From positions 105,305,116 through 105,369,115 of the forward strand of contig JAUMIR010000005.1 of the NCBI GenBank assembly GCA_030847615.1: a stretch of DNA of 64,000 bases, given 5' to 3'. This DNA is from Gambelia wislizenii. Its lineage: Eukaryota; Chordata; Lepidosauria; Squamata; Crotaphytidae. Positions 1-36,060 of the stretch are shown here, piece after piece. A program made the translations under genes and the position numbers. Each line of letters opens with the position of its first letter. Within the stretch, counting starts at the first letter, position 1. The notes under the pieces are model-generated. The model searched no databases. It worked only from the letters and a program-made list of their open reading frames with translations, and had not been told where the DNA came from.

Positions 1-812
1 ATATACTTGCCTGTAAAGAAATGGATCATAGCATTATCCAAGAAATTAATTAGGGAGTACATTAGAAAACTGGTATGTGCCAGCGTACCTTTTAAATTAA
101 ATATATAAAATCTGGATAGGATTGTCAGTTCTCCTTTGGGGAGGTAGGAGGAAAGGTCCCCTGCACATAAAAAAAGTAGCATGTAAGAGATTAGCTTTTG
201 TCTGTTCAAGGAAACTGTTTTTAAACTGAGAACTGATCAGTCATGCAATTCTTCCCCACATCTGTTAAATAAATGAATGGTGGTGTGATTGTAAGTGTCT
301 GTGCTTGTGTTTAAGTAAGTAAGTGATGTGGTGTGTTATATATTCCAGGAACATTTTAAACATAGTCTGCTCTTTGTACAGAGGTAAGACTTAAAAATTA
401 TTGCCAATTGTGCAGCTTCATGCTTCCCAAGCTGTCTGATATGATGGATAGGCATTCTCGCCCAACCCCCAATGTGCCAGGTACTATATTTGTACCATAT
501 TATTATTGTATGCACATAGTTTCCTGGAAGCTCACTGTGGACTGGCAGCTAATCACTTGAGGACCAGCACCAATATACAGACCACCAACCTTTTTGGGTA
601 GCACTGGCGGAGCACTTAGTGGCTTCTATAGAACTGTGTTGAGCAAAGCAAAATGTGCCTCATCACCCAGAAACTGTTGTCTACTAGGTCTGTCTGTCTG
701 TCTCTGTCTCTCAGTCCTTTTCAAACCCCATTTTGGCAGTTTGCAGAATGAGACAAATTGCTAAGTTTAGGCAACTTACCTAATAGGCTGCCATATTTGG
801 CTGTGGATTGTA

Positions 813-1022
813 CAGTACAACCCTCCGTATCCACGAGATCGGTTCCCATGGTTTCATTTATCCACATCTGGAAAAATATGTTCTCTCTAGGGATTTGTAG
901 GTCCTCCAGCGTGATTCTGTGGTATGCGTCCACCAGAAATATAGGGTTTGCTACTATCTGCGATTTTCACTATCCATGGTAAGTCTGAGAACATATCCCC
1001 CACAGATACAGGGATCATACTG
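813..1022. mobile_element. Tigger/pogo-like MITE
   Basis: The ends CAGTACAACCCTCCGTATCC and the reverse complement of CAGATACAGGGATCATACTG are imperfect inverted repeats. TA lies on both sides (811-812, 1023-1024). The body has the motif 'ggttcccatggtttcatttatccac', shared with elements at 17857, 34772 and 63286. Confidence 0.65.
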
Positions 1023-1232
1023 TATTCTCCTTAGTAGATAGGGTAGTAAAGCCCTGTGTCAGATCTGTGGTTCATCATACCCACTACCATGAACCCTTGT
1101 TTATGCTGGATCTTGTTTGGTTACTCTAAGGCAGCCTACCCCAACTGGATCCTCTCCAGATGTTTGGGATAATAGGAATTGTATTCCAACATAGCTGGAG
1201 AGCATCCAGTTGTGAGAGGCTACTCTAACCTT

Positions 1233-1470
1233 ATCCGCTGGGGATTGGTTCGGGGGGGGGCATGGATACTGAAAACAGTGGATAATAGTGAACGTCATTG
1301 AAAATAATGGGACTTCCAGTTTAAAATACCATACAGTTGCCTTGGAGGACCTAGAACATGGCTAGAGAGGCCACATTTTCTCAAAAGACTCTATGGTAGG
1401 TGTGCTGTTTTGTATCCTGTGGATAATTGAATCAGTGGATAATGAATTAGTGGATATGGGAGTCCTACTG
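1233..1470. mobile_element. partial Tigger-like MITE
   Basis: Repeated 'gtggataatgaattagtggata' text ends in TCCTACTG followed by TA. The left terminus is not recognisable. It resembles the internal part of the other stair-like 'TATCCAC' MITEs here. Confidence 0.45.
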
Positions 1471-1799
1471 TATTGTTTTTGTTGCAGCTTTGATTTTTAA
1501 GATCCTTAACAGGAAAGAACACATAAACTGTCCTCTCTGTGATGGAATTACATGAGCCATCCTAAGGTTCAACACTGATTTAGGTAATTTTGTTGGAAGA
1601 AACCTAGTTTTAATACCGAGTGATGGCATGCAAATATCAAACAAAGGAGGTGTAAAATTGCAATTTTTAAAAGCTTTGAAAATCCAATTTCACTTTAGTG
1701 TTTACATTTAATTGAATTATATTTTATTTTTAATTGATGTGTTTTATATTTAATGTGCTTACTAGTGATTGTAAATTTCCTTGACATGAAAAAGAATTA

Positions 1800-2180
1800 C
1801 AATAACCCCCATATCTGCTGATTTGCCAACCACAGATTCAATTATCCACGGTTGGTGACAGCAGGGGAAGGGAGGGGGGCAGAGGGATATTGCCTCCACG
1901 GGGCGATCACAGCGATCCCTTCCCCGTTCACCCCATAATCGCCACTGCATCGAGGCCATGGGCGAATGGAGAAGGGGTGGAGGAGCGATCTGGCCTCCCT
2001 TCTTCACTGCCGCAGTTGCCATGGCTGTGGGGCCATGGTGTGGGCAAAGGGGGAAGGGAGGGGGGAGAGAACTCACTTCCCTCGGGATGGCCCCCTTGGA
2101 TGGCGTTCACTATTATCCACAGAATTCACCATCTACAGGAGCCCCCGGAACCAATCCTCCATGGACAGGGAGTGCTACTA
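1800..2180. mobile_element. Tigger-like MITE with GC-rich interior, copy 1
   Basis: The ends (left CAATAACCCCCATATCTGCT, right GGAGTGCTACTA) are inverted and match the better-preserved copy at 21056-21505. TA flanks both sides (1798-1799, 2181-2182). The interior is a purine-rich G/C block unlike the surrounding AT-rich intergenic or intronic DNA. Confidence 0.65.
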
Positions 2181-2599
2181 TACAGAAAAAGAGGACATAT
2201 TTCCCAAATGTATATTTCCCAGTTAATGGTAATGCAAGAATGAAGGGGTTTGTAGAAGTGAATTGATGGATGGGAGTGCTTGACCGCTATGACGGTTCCC
2301 CTTTCCAGGCTGGCCCCTCAGTTCCACCCCTTGGGCTCCTGTCAGTCACTCTGCAGTCTTGGGCCTATCAGCCCTCTAATGTAAACAAGCCTCAGTTTTG
2401 TATAATTTCTTCCCACTCAGACCCCCCTCACAGCATTCCCTGAGCTGTGATTAGTTGGTTCCAGCCAGGCTTTCCCAGCTCCTTCCTTCACACACCCCTC
2501 CTTCAGAAGTCATTGCTCTATGGAGACCTCCATAGGTCTCAAGAGCAATAAGATCTAGCACCTTAACACAACAAAACCCACACCATTGCCAAACATTCT

Positions 2600-3560
2600 T
2601 TTTCCATGGTGGCCAGGTGTTACTCATGGGGTACCAACTTTGTACTCAGAAACATAATGGAATGGAGCTGTCCATCCTCCCCTTGTTGAATTAAGACTGC
2701 TCCAACATCTGTGCTTACTACAAATGGTTTATCAAAATTTGGTGGAACTAGCAATGGCCTGGATGTAATCACACTTTTAAAGGTTTGGAAAGCCTCTTGA
2801 CATTCTGAGATCCACACAACCTTGTCCAGTAGGCCTTTCTTTGTTAGCCCTGATAAGAGAGCAGCTATGGGACTAAAGTTTGGAATGAACTTTCTATAGT
2901 AACCTAGCAATCCAAGGCTCTGACTTCCTTTGTGGGGGGTGGTGTAGGGATGAGCCAATTATCAGTTGCCTCTATCTTGGATTGATCTGGCTTAATTTTT
3001 TTCACATCTTACCATGTATCCTAAATACTTTACATTCCTCTGTCCATTGTGACATTTTTGTGCCTTAATGGTTAGTCCAGCATCCTTGATTCTGTCAACA
3101 CCAGTTCCAAGTGGTGCAGATGGTCCTCCCATGTGTGACTGAAAGCCCCTATGCCATCAAGCTAGGCAACTGAAAATTCACTTAACCCTTTTAACATTTT
3201 GTCTATCAATCTTTAGAAAGTAGAAGGGGCATTATGAAGTCCAAAAGGTAGGACTATAAATTCAAATAACCCCATATGGGTAATAAATGCTGTTTTGGCC
3301 TTATCCACTGGGTCCATGGGTACCTGCTGGTATCCCTTGGTAAGGTCCAAATTACCCTCCCCATTCTCTTGGTCTAGCTGAGGCATAGGGTAAGCATCTG
3401 CCAGGGTTATGTGATTGAGTTTTCAATAGTCCACACAAAAGTGAATGGTGTGATCCATTTTTTCAGCCAAAACCACAAGGGATGCCCAGGGGCTCTTTGA
3501 TGGTGTTATTATCCCTAGCATCAGCATTTCTTCTGTCTCATTCAATTATTATCATGCACA
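2600..3560 (-). pseudogene. Ty3/Gypsy-type pol fragment (RT to RNase H region), broken
   Basis: On the minus strand, from about 3560 down to 2600, translated pieces match a Ty3/Gypsy reverse transcriptase followed by the RT/RNase H linker. A primer-grip-like segment near 3480 carries a stop where the family has a charged residue. Further down are a palm segment and the GYYRKFIPNF motif in an open stretch at 2620-2958. Frames change and stops interrupt it, so it is an inert relic. No LTRs or integrase were recognised around it. Confidence 0.75.
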
Positions 3561-3793
3561 GCTCCTATCCACAGGCTTTAAAAAAAATCCAGTGAAACCG
3601 TGTTTCCAGACTGCAAGCCAGCTGGGCAGAAAACAGAGGAACAATAATCTAAGGAAGGAGGGTTTGATGGGGTGACTTGCTAAGGGAAGAGTTAAACACC
3701 CCCTCTTGCCTACTGATTCTCCTTTGCAATTGCCCCTCCCTGTATTGTTGAAATTCCTCAGAACCCTGTGCTTTCCTTGGAATGTGTAGTTCT

Positions 3794-3839
3794 GCCCTAA
3801 ATATTATTCTGTCTTTGCCCTAAATATTATTCTGTCTTT
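3794..3839. repeat. 23-bp tandem duplication
   Basis: Two adjacent copies of a unit beginning GCCCTAAATATTATTCTGTC. They lie in sequence with no other feature. Confidence 0.85.
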
Positions 3840-4217
3840 TATTTGTCCTACTTTAGTTCAAGAGTTTCCCTCATGAATTAGAATTCTAAATTTGTAACAT
3901 TGAGCAGAAATGTGTATGTGTGCATGCGTGCGGGCAGTCAGTACATAAACAGAAATGAAAGCCTGCAGGAAACAAAACACTTACAAAATTGTGGCATTTT
4001 ATTATTCTCCCCTTACTCATTTGCATTCCTGTAAAAAAAACACAAGAAAATAAATATTTGTGAAATACATGGCGTTCTATCTAGGTGAAGTAAATTAAAA
4101 GGGAAGTAACATTGAAGACAATGGAGCCTAAGTTAGTCATGACTTGTAGAGGTGGACAGTTCCAGGGGGCTGGGCCACACCAGTACCTCAAAATGATATT
4201 GGAAGTATTTCTGGTTT

Positions 4218-4425
4218 AGAATCGTAGAGCTGGAGGAGACCACAAGGGCCATCTAGTCCAGCCCCCTGCGCTGCAGGAATACCAAGTCAAAGCATTCCTG
4301 ACAAATGGTCATTCAGCCTCTGTTTAAAAACCTCCAAAGAAAGAGACTCTACCACCCTCCAAGGCAGTGCATTCCACTGTTTGAAAAGATAACTTTCAGC
4401 GTTTTTTTTTTTTTTAATGTCTTGG
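4218..4425 (-). mobile_element. CR1 LINE 3' end
   Basis: The + strand reads ATCGTAGAGCTGGAGGAGAC, then GGGCCATCTAGTCCAGCCCC. This is the reverse complement of the CR1 3' terminus seen at 52483. The minus strand still encodes the ORF2 C-terminal signature (WNALP, LEVFKQRL, HLSGML). It is 5' truncated. Confidence 0.85.
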
Positions 4426-4989
4426 TGAAAATAATCTGATAATCTGAATCCTACAGGTGTGATTCCCCTGAAAGTGATGGGATAGCCTGCCTGCCCACCC
4501 ATGTTTGGTGTGTGTGTGTGTGTTCCCTCTGGAGGGCCATCAGAGCAAGAAAAATGGCATTGGAGCCACAAAATCATAGCCTTCTTCTGTTGGTTCAGTG
4601 GTGCTAACTGATGAACTTCAGCTGATTAGAAAGCTCCTGGAACTCAGATCATAAACATTTGTTTTAAAGAGAAAAAGATAGGTAGAGGGAAGGTATAATG
4701 TGATAAGAAACTTCACACTAAGCTGTGTAATTGCATTTAACCTCCATTTGAAACCAGTTAGATAATTTAAGATAGTTACAAATTTAAGGTTACTCTCCTG
4801 TAAATTGGAGGTGGGCAACTTGTGGCTCTAGCCTAACTCCAAGCAGATGGAGGGAACCCTGGGAAGAGGGGGTGGGTAGGGAAATGGGGAAAACACCAAA
4901 TGGATGGAACAATGGGAAAAGGAGGCGAAAAAGCCCTCTGCAAGGGACCAGTTCAAATCTTAAGCAAGAGTCCTTTGTTCCTCTCCTAG

Positions 4990-5763
4990 TAGGGTTGCCA
5001 TAATTCTCTGCCACAAAACTGGGACAAAAGTACCCATGTTTTCCCTCCCCAATGGAAGCCTTCCTGCCGCTGCTGCCAATTTCTTCCAGGGGTCGATGGG
5101 CCAGAAGAGACCCATCCAGGTGCCTTCATCCAGCAAGCCTGTGAGCTTTGATAGGAAGATGAAGCCCTGCAGATCAAGGAGGGGGCCAGATGGGGTTGGG
5201 GGTTTGGGGGAAAGGCCGTGCACTGGGTGAGCCAGCCCAGCTGGGAAGAGGACCCGCCGCCCTGCCAGGCCATTGGGGAGGGGGAGTTTGGGGAATGAGT
5301 GTGCAGCAGATTTCTGTAATTTAAATAAGCAAAACTGGGCTTCTGGCTGTCGCTGCCAAGCAGGTGAGTGGGGAAGAGGATCTGCTACCCCACTGGGCCA
5401 TCCCACCTCCTGGCAATGACCAAAAGGCACACCACCACCCTCCCCCAGGCAGTGGAGGAGCACTGCCTACACAGGCAGTGACCTTGGAGGCCAGACTTGC
5501 CACACACACACACCAAGTAAATTGCTGGCCTTCTTTCCTCTCTTGATTTTCCTTTGCTTTCTCTCTGCTCCTGCCGTTTGCACACTGCACTCTCCTGCCT
5601 TCTGTACTCACTCCCCACCTGACCCAGAACAGAGAGCCTGCAGACAGAAAGCCTGGAGTTGGAATCCGGAATCTGCTGCTTGAAGCAGCCCAGCCAGATG
5701 GGACAACGTTCTATCCCTCTAATCTGGGATTTTCCTGGTTTTCTGGGACTTATAGCAACCCTA
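4990..5763. mobile_element. non-autonomous hAT element with 8-bp target duplication
   Basis: The inverted termini TAGGGTTGCCATA and TATAGCAACCCTA bound a 774-bp segment. It is flanked by perfect 8-bp direct repeats TCTCCTAG (4982-4989 and 5764-5771). Eight-base duplications and TAGGG-type ends are hAT hallmarks. No transposase is encoded; several moderate open frames inside are incidental. Confidence 0.85.
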
Positions 5764-6166
5764 TCTCCTAGCAGCTTACTGGGCAGGATGGAGAGAGGGC
5801 AGAGAAGGTTGCCTGTGAGAGAAAGAAGGGGAGAAGTATGTCCCTGTCCACTTTTGGTTCTGATCCTGGCCATTTTGTTTACTTCATACTTGCCACTGCT
5901 GACATAAACCCACTTACATACACACACACACGCACCAAGAAAGATTTTCTGATTGGACTGCAGTTTCAGTCATGTTGGTCAAGTGGAGTTATTTGCAATT
6001 AAGTCTCAGTCCCATCAATAGTTGTGGCTGGTTCTTGCTGGAGTTGTGATCGTCTCTGTATTACAGACTGTGATTTCACTTGTATGCAATTTACCTTAGA
6101 CTGAATGCAAAATGACAATTCTTTTACAAAAAGTGTGACTCACATATTAACTTTTCTCTTTCCTAG

Positions 6167-29353
<23,187 letters not shown>

Positions 29354-30935
29354 AGCATACAGGCAAAGCTTGACAACTATAACCTTGGATGACCAAAAGA
29401 ACAAAAGTGACCGGACTACTCCTGAGCTCGATAACAATACTGTTCTATTCCATACATTTAAAATCCTTTCCCTTTTTTTAAAAAAAACTTTCATTCTTAG
29501 AAGCCTGTGTTTGAACAAATTAACACATGTAGGAGGTGACATACATTCGCAGTAATACCTGAAAGAAAATCAAAACCGCTATATTTATAGTTTTTTAAAA
29601 AAACCCTGTTCTTCCCCCACATATGGTTCAAATTACAATACTGGGCACAGGCCACAAGCAGTCTCTCTTTGATCTTTGTACACTCTGTTCACAGGGGATG
29701 TTCACAGAAATTTCCAGTGGATTGTAACCATCACCTGGATTTCCATGTAGCATAATCCATATTTCTGCTTTCAGTTGATTCTGTTTCTACTAACCAGAAT
29801 TGTTTCTGGCACACAGAAATTAATCTACTATTTATTAGTGTTATTCAGCATACATCGTTCTCTAGCAAAAGAACAAATCAAATACCTTAGAAGGAAGCAG
29901 AATAATTTACTATCATCTGAAGGACAACTAAAGTCTTAATTACTAACTCTGGAATTAGTAATATTGCTATCATCTTGTATATCTCTCAGTAATGAATATA
30001 AAATCTAAATCCACCTTTATACAGGGATTTTCTGTGGATGTAGAGCTGTAATGTTTATAAGGAATTGTCCTCCTTATAAGGGCTTCACTGTTCACTTCTG
30101 TGGAATATGGTATGTGTAAAAGGATACACTTGTGGCATTTCTCTTTCACAGATGTTGTTTAGAAGCCATTGTAAGCAAAAGGCAATCTGTGCACATTAGA
30201 CTGGGCATAGAAATCTGGCTAAGGATATGCCAATATAATTTATTCAAATACAGGAAAAAATAAGTGACAAGACACAGCAGCCTCATTTCATTCTGAAATC
30301 AGTGCACACTTTCCTACTGTACTTTTAAGTATAGTGCCACCTTTTTCACGTGGACGATTGAATTATTTGTAGCTCAATCTTGCTGTGCCAGAAAATATGT
30401 GCTTTAGACAAAATTTATCAGTAAGTGGTCTAGTGCAATATTGTAAGCTAATACATTATGTGACCACTGCTAAAACTGTATGGCCAGTATCTGTTTTTTA
30501 AAATTAAAAATGCAGTCCTAGACATGTTTACCTAGAGATAATTTTTCATAAGAGGCATTTGCATAATTTTCTAAAATGTTCTGTTTCTATTTGATAACAT
30601 GACTCCATTCTATATTATTTATTCAATTGCTAACATTTTCATACTCTTAGAAGTAGCTGTGCCTCTTGGGCAAAGTCCAGCTGTCATTTTTGTTTGGATG
30701 ACAATCATCAACTGATGCTGTGCATTTATAAAGACTCCCATCTGTTAAAAAAAAAAGTAGAATTGCATAATTAGTAGCTGCTTTTTGAATAGAAAATTCT
30801 GTTCTATGCTTTATAAATCACATTCATTATATTTCTAGGTTCCCCACACCAAAATAACAACATGAGAAAGGTTCACTTGTGAAAACACCCTGAGATTTTT
30901 GTGAAGGGAATAAAGATGCAGTTACAGAGCAAGTG
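29354..30935 (+). other. SMIM14: probable SMIM14 3' UTR
   Basis: The sequence after the stop codon is AT-rich and mostly free of recognisable repeats for about 1.5 kb. The first clear AATAAA after the stop that is followed by a GT-rich stretch is at 30909-30914. Further AATAAA hexamers at 33577-33582 and 34540-34545 could be used for longer isoforms. The 3' limit is a guess from these signals. Confidence 0.45.
30909..30914 (+). terminator. candidate polyadenylation signal of SMIM14
   Basis: AATAAA about 1.55 kb after the SMIM14 stop codon, followed within 30 bases by GTGTTGCTTC, a plausible downstream GU-rich element. Other AATAAA hexamers further downstream cannot be excluded. Confidence 0.4.
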
Positions 30936-31220
30936 TTGCTTCAATATCTAGGTTTGCATACATAAAAATACTGGATTAGAATTCCAAGAAACCAGAACTG
31001 TAAGGGGCCCTCTGCATATTATACAAAAAACCTGGACTGTTTGGATTGCAAATGTGTGTAGGCTGTCAAGTTTCTGAGTATTCTTCTACGTAAAACATCT
31101 CTTGCTTCAGACAAATGTAGCATTATTATAGATGGCTTTGCTGAACTTTAGTGCCTGCTGTGGTAGCTTATCATTTGAAGGATGTCCTGCAGTCACGTGG
31201 TAAATTAAAAAATGATCTCT

Positions 31221-31269
31221 CTTTGCAAGCTGAAGTGGTACAATCCACTTTGCAAGCTGAAGTGGTACA
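31221..31269. repeat. 27-bp tandem duplication
   Basis: CTTTGCAAGCTGAAGTGGTA occurs twice, at 31221 and 31248. It lies just beyond the predicted SMIM14 3' end. Confidence 0.85.
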
Positions 31270-31560
31270 TCTCAGTATATCATGTGTAAGACAGATTTAA
31301 GGCTGGCAGCATCCTTAAGTTTGGTTGCAAAATGGAATGTAAGATTTGCATTTCCATTCTTGGGCATTGTCCCTTAGCCTTTTGCCTCTACTTTATTTTT
31401 GGAATGACCAGCAGCAATACATAAAACAGCTTGGATAATTTGCTATGTATCAATATTTGACTCTATATACTTCTGATTTAATTGCTAGAAAGAAAAGTTT
31501 TGTTATGTATTAATGAAGAACTTCATGCAACCTAATAATCCTGTGGTTGCTTACTGCTTA

Positions 31561-31774
31561 GGGTGCATCTACATTGAAGAAATAATACAGTTTGACGCCA
31601 CTTTAAGTGCTGTTGCTCCATCCTATGGAATCCTAGGATTTGTAGTTTTACAGTGTCTTTACCCTCCTTTGCCAAAGAGTGCTGGTGCCTCACAAATCCC
31701 AGGATTCTGTAGGATGGAGCTATGGCAATTAAAGTGATGCCAAACTGCATTATTTCTACCATGTAGGTGCACCC
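31561..31774. mobile_element. palindromic MITE with TTA target duplication
   Basis: The left arm GGGTGCATCTACATTGAAGA and the right arm ending CTACCATGTAGGTGCACCC are long inverted repeats. The inner pair GACGCCACTTTAA / TTAAAGTGATGCC extends the stem. TTA flanks both ends (31558-31560, 31775-31777). A 3-bp TTA duplication is typical of PIF/Harbinger elements (inference); hAT is the alternative. Confidence 0.75.
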
Positions 31775-31777
31775 TTA

Positions 31778-34769
31778 GTGATACAATTAAGTAACTTTTG
31801 ATTGCTTTGAAAAACTGAAAGAACCATTTTATTTTTTCCAGAAATGTGTATAAAGCTTCTTATTGACATTATAGCAATCTAGCAAGACTATAATGAAATA
31901 GCCATAGCAATTTTAATGGCTCCACTGTACAAAATTTGTTTTAATGGACTTGTTTTCATCCCAATTTGCAGTGACGACTTTTAGAACAAGGCTCCTGAAC
32001 AAAACTATTTTTTGTCACCTTTCCATCTTGTGATGGGAGAAGCTATGACAATTAAACCAAATTCCATGGGTTGAGGCCAGAGTTAAGCATGCTTAAGAGG
32101 CCTGGCTGATTTTTCTCTTCCCCTCAGCCTCTGAAAATACTCTGCTAAGGGCCAAGGGACATTGGCTGAATGTGGTAGACGATGGTGATATGGCCAGACA
32201 GGACCCAGCTTCCATACATGGGAGCTCTACTCATGAAAAATGTCTTTGCCTGAGGTGGGGTGCCTCCCTCAGCCCACTCCATTCAGAAGAATACCCTAAT
32301 CCTCAGTGGAGAATTTTGAAGGGGCCGGTAGGGTGTGAGGAGACAAAAGCAGGGAACCCAATTTCAGTCAGCCCAGTTACATATGCTTAACTCTGGAACC
32401 AAGCCATTATGCTTTTACATTTGTACATAAACATAGTTATAACTAGGTTTCCAAAGTATGTTATGTAAATGCACAGGGCCAGGAAGAAATTAACACCCCA
32501 AAGCTGAATTCAGACAACACCAGTCAATCAATGAATGGGATGTTTTCATTCATGCTAATCCAGGGACAAAGAGGCCTGTCCTAGCTCCTCTCCACAGTGT
32601 GTATTAAAGGTGATATTATTCAAACTTTGTAGCTTTAGAGCACTTAACTCCACATTGATTCATCTGTCACAGAACCAGAACATAGAAAAATCAATCTTTT
32701 GAACTATAGCTCCCAGAACCCTTCAGTCAGCATTGCTACTAGCTACTTTTCCAAGCACTGTATGGAAATATGTTATGGAAGGGTTCTGGAAAAAGTTCCT
32801 AGTGTGTACATTACTTGTACGAGGTGCTGGCTGTTAATTATCACTGTTGCTCTCCCTCCTTGAACACATTCAGCACCTCAGTATTATAAAGGAAGATCAG
32901 TCGTAATGGTCATTCAGCCAAGTTTATCCATCATTTCTGATCTTTCTGGACAAATGCTGACATGCTTTCCAAGCATCCAAGGGTTACCACAGTCATTTGA
33001 AACCTACCATGAAGAGTAGTTATTACTGACTTTATTTATACCCTGTCTGCCTTTTCCCCAGAATTGGGACTCAAGGCAGCTTATGTATTAAAATACAATA
33101 CGGTTAAAACATACAAAAGATCAACATTAAAATAGAATTAAACTAACAACATTTAAAACCAATTCAACAATTAACATACAGTTTAAAATGATAGAAAGCA
33201 GTTCAAAAACATTACAGTGAAAACAGTAAAAATAGTTCAGTACATTCTTAAAATGGAAGGCTATGAGGGAAGCAAATTATTTATTCAAAATAAGGGCTGT
33301 CCATTAACATCTAGTGTGTGCTTTGGGGACAGAGGAAATAATCCAGAAACATACGCACATTCCATTTTCCTACTGTTCCAATTAGCATGCAGACAATTCA
33401 GTCTGGTTGTAGCTGGGAGTAAGGAGCTCACCCCTTTAGCAATTTTCAGTCTCTACAAGACTCCTTCACAAAGAACCATGGCATTAGAATATGATTTCCT
33501 TTATTTTAGACTTCATATTTAAAGGTTCAGTGCTCAGCCAGTAACACACAGGTGTTACAGCTGCCTATTGGGGAAAAATAAATCTATAATTTATGCTTAA
33601 TTTATAACTTTAAAAAAACCAATCTGCTTTAGATGAACAAACTAGACATGATGTAGAAAGTGTATGGTCAGGATTTCCTGGATCATTTTTTTAAGTCGGT
33701 AGTAAGTACAGAATGGTGGTAGAAATGGATTAAGGCTTGATATTGGATGAGAAGAGGTGTAATTTACCTTTAAAAAAAGAATTGGTGACAGATCTGGGCA
33801 TTTTTAAAGTTAGTTCATTGTAATCTCTATAAATTAACTGTTTACTTGTCACAAAGTAACTATAAACTATTTTTGTTACTTTTAAATACATCCAAACGCT
33901 ACTGGCTGCTGGCCTGTGGTACAAAACACACTTAAGCAATGAGTTCACCATCCTGTAACTATAAAACAAACTAAAAACTCTGTTATACAGCAAAAGGAGT
34001 AAAGTTATCCCTTTTTACTATGATCATAAAAGTAATTCCACAATGCCTTTGTTATTACAAAATAGGAATTAAAAGCAACTCATTTATTTCTAATATGTTA
34101 TTCTGGTTTAACCCTCTTTACCTCATGCTCTTTTCCTAATCAAAACTTCTAAATAGCTTTGAGGGAATTTAAGTGGGAAAATACTATGGGGAGAGGATTA
34201 ACCATCCCTTCTTCCAGTCCTGATCAAATTCCATCCCATTGTTCCTATTATTTTGAAAATCATGGAAAAGCCCAGTTGGCTATCGCCTACATCACATCTT
34301 TGACATTTAGGTGCCAAAATGAAGACTCAGATTCAGAGTATCAGCAAATAACTTTGCCTTAGTGTAGAATAATAATTTTCTGGTGCAAAATGATTGATTT
34401 TAGTGTAACCTGATGGCTTAAATCATCTGAATCATGCCAAACAAAAATCATATCTATGCCATTTGGGATTTTCTGTTACTTTTAAAATAAGATTTGGTTG
34501 GGGATAAAGGGCTTGTACTATGCACTTTTTATTGATCTAAATAAATAGCAACCATTAGTAACATTCTAAATGTCTGGATTTTATGTATGTTGAGGTTTTA
34601 GAGGGGAGGTATCATTTGTCTTGTTGACATTCTTTATATTTTTTCTTCTTTCAACCTCTCATTGGTCTGGCTGCACCTTCTATATTAGCATATACTGGTT
34701 TATTTTAGTATCTGTGCTATTTACCTGTTTTATTACAGTATGGCAGAAGCCACTTACAATGCATTCCTA
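31778..34769. other. intergenic or distal 3' UTR sequence
   Basis: No gene. A LINE-type 3' tail on the minus strand is at about 33025-33200 (TTATTTATACCCTGTCTGCC, ATTGGGACTCAAGGCAGCTT). A degenerate 'actatagctcccagaa' MITE is near 32700. The remainder is AT-rich and not recognised. Confidence 0.4.
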
Positions 34770-34771
34770 TA

Positions 34772-34997
34772 CAGGTTGACCCCCCACATCCACGGATTTG
34801 GTATCCATGGTTTCACTTATCCACATCTGAAAAAAATACGTTCTCTCTAGGCATTTCTAGGTCCTCCAATGAGATTCTATAGTCAACTTCTGGCATTTGT
34901 CTAATTGAAAATAATAGTGTTCCCTATTATCCATGTTTATGGGTATCCATGTTTTTTTTTTAATGGATCCCCCATGGATATTGGGGAGGGGGACCTG
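34772..34997. mobile_element. Tigger-like MITE
   Basis: TA precedes CAGGTTGACCCCCCACATCC and the right end is GGGGAGGGGGACCTG. The interior has 'ttctctctaggcatttctaggtcctcca', shared with copies at 813 and 63286. Confidence 0.75.
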
Positions 34998-35555
34998 TTT
35001 ATCTGTGTTACTGCATGTGGCCCTTTATTGCTCTCTCAAGTCTGTGGTAGACGTTTCGGTTTCTTTGGTGATAGTGAAAACAGTTATCTTAAGGAAGACT
35101 GCGAGTTCTCCCTCATAGATGATCACAGGGAATGAAGTACCTTATGCTTTCTCTTTTCACATCTTCCTACTTTCTCCTTTAGCTGAATCATCCTGTGGAA
35201 GCCATGCCTATTTTCTCATGTGTCTTCCTATCCTCTAGTTCTGCGCATAGAAGGCTGAAAGCTGCCACACACCCTGGCTCTCTATGGATGCAGAATGACT
35301 TTGATCTGTGCCTATTCAAAAATTCCAAACCCTTCAATTCTGCCAATACCCACTTATTTTACCTTTTAATATTTTGTGTATCCATGGTTTCTGCAACCAC
35401 TTGTTCTTATCATATTTCCCCCCCCCCCCCGAATCCTACATTCATTTGTACACAAATCTACTCACTTAGGGGAGTGCCCCCTGCCCTGTTGCAAGCAAGA
35501 CATGACTATCAGGGATGCCTACCCTGCAGGTTTCATGTTGTTTTTCTTATGTGTC

Positions 35556-35770
35556 TTCAAGTCATTTTTGACCTATGAGGACCCTTATCATGGGGTTTTC
35601 TTGGCAAGACTTGCTCAGTGTGTGTGTGGGGGGGTTTGCCTTTGCCTCCCTCTGAGGCTGAGTGTGTGACTTGACTAAGTCAGTGGGTTTCCATGGTTGA
35701 GCAGGGGTTCCACCCCTGGTCTCCAGAGTTGTAATCTAACACTCAAACTACTACGCCATGCTGGCTCTTG
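35556..35770 (-). mobile_element. Sauria-type tRNA SINE
   Basis: The reverse strand reads a tRNA-like head (GAGCCAGCATGGCGTAGTAG), then TTGGCAAGAAAACCCCATGA-type sequence (the complement of 35590-35615), and ends in TGACTTGAAGACACA. It matches copies at 40630 and 19566. Confidence 0.75.
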
Positions 35771-35844
35771 TGCAATGTCATACCCATTTCATTTTTCAAG
35801 CAAGAAGCAGCAGTGGAATTCCTTTCTAATAGCAGAATATATTC

Positions 35845-36060
35845 TTTTGTTTTATTAATTTATATCCCGCTTTTCCTCCAATGAGCTCAGTGTGGCATGC
35901 ACTGTTGTCCTTTTCTTTATCATCACACAGGTCTGTGACATAGGACAACTGAAGAGTGCTTGACTCAAGGTCACTCTGTGTTTGATGTTTAGTGGAAAGT
36001 AGAACCTGGATCTTTCAAATTGTGATATAACACTAATCACTGCACCACACTGGCTCTTAT
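35845..36060 (-). mobile_element. tRNA-headed SINE with LINE-type tail
   Basis: The minus strand starts TAAGAGCCAGTGTGGTGCAG, contains GATCCAGGTTCTACTTTCCA (B-box-like), and ends in AGGAAAAGCGGGATATAAAT with an A-rich tail. The tail is like the L2-type ends elsewhere in the window. Confidence 0.65.

Noticed and set aside
2620..2958. Functional retroelement gene on the minus strand
   Set aside because: It is only a short part of Ty3/Gypsy pol with stops and frame changes upstream and no LTRs.
4960..5927. Overlapping open frames of 80-180 codons on both strands
   Set aside because: They fall within or across the edges of the hAT element bounded by an 8-bp target duplication, and have no homology or splice context.
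1..6166. SMIM14 promoter and first exon inside the window
   Set aside because: The only GC-rich blocks here are a MITE (1800-2180) and a hAT element (4990-5763). No donor site joined to a CpG island was found, so the first exon is probably upstream.
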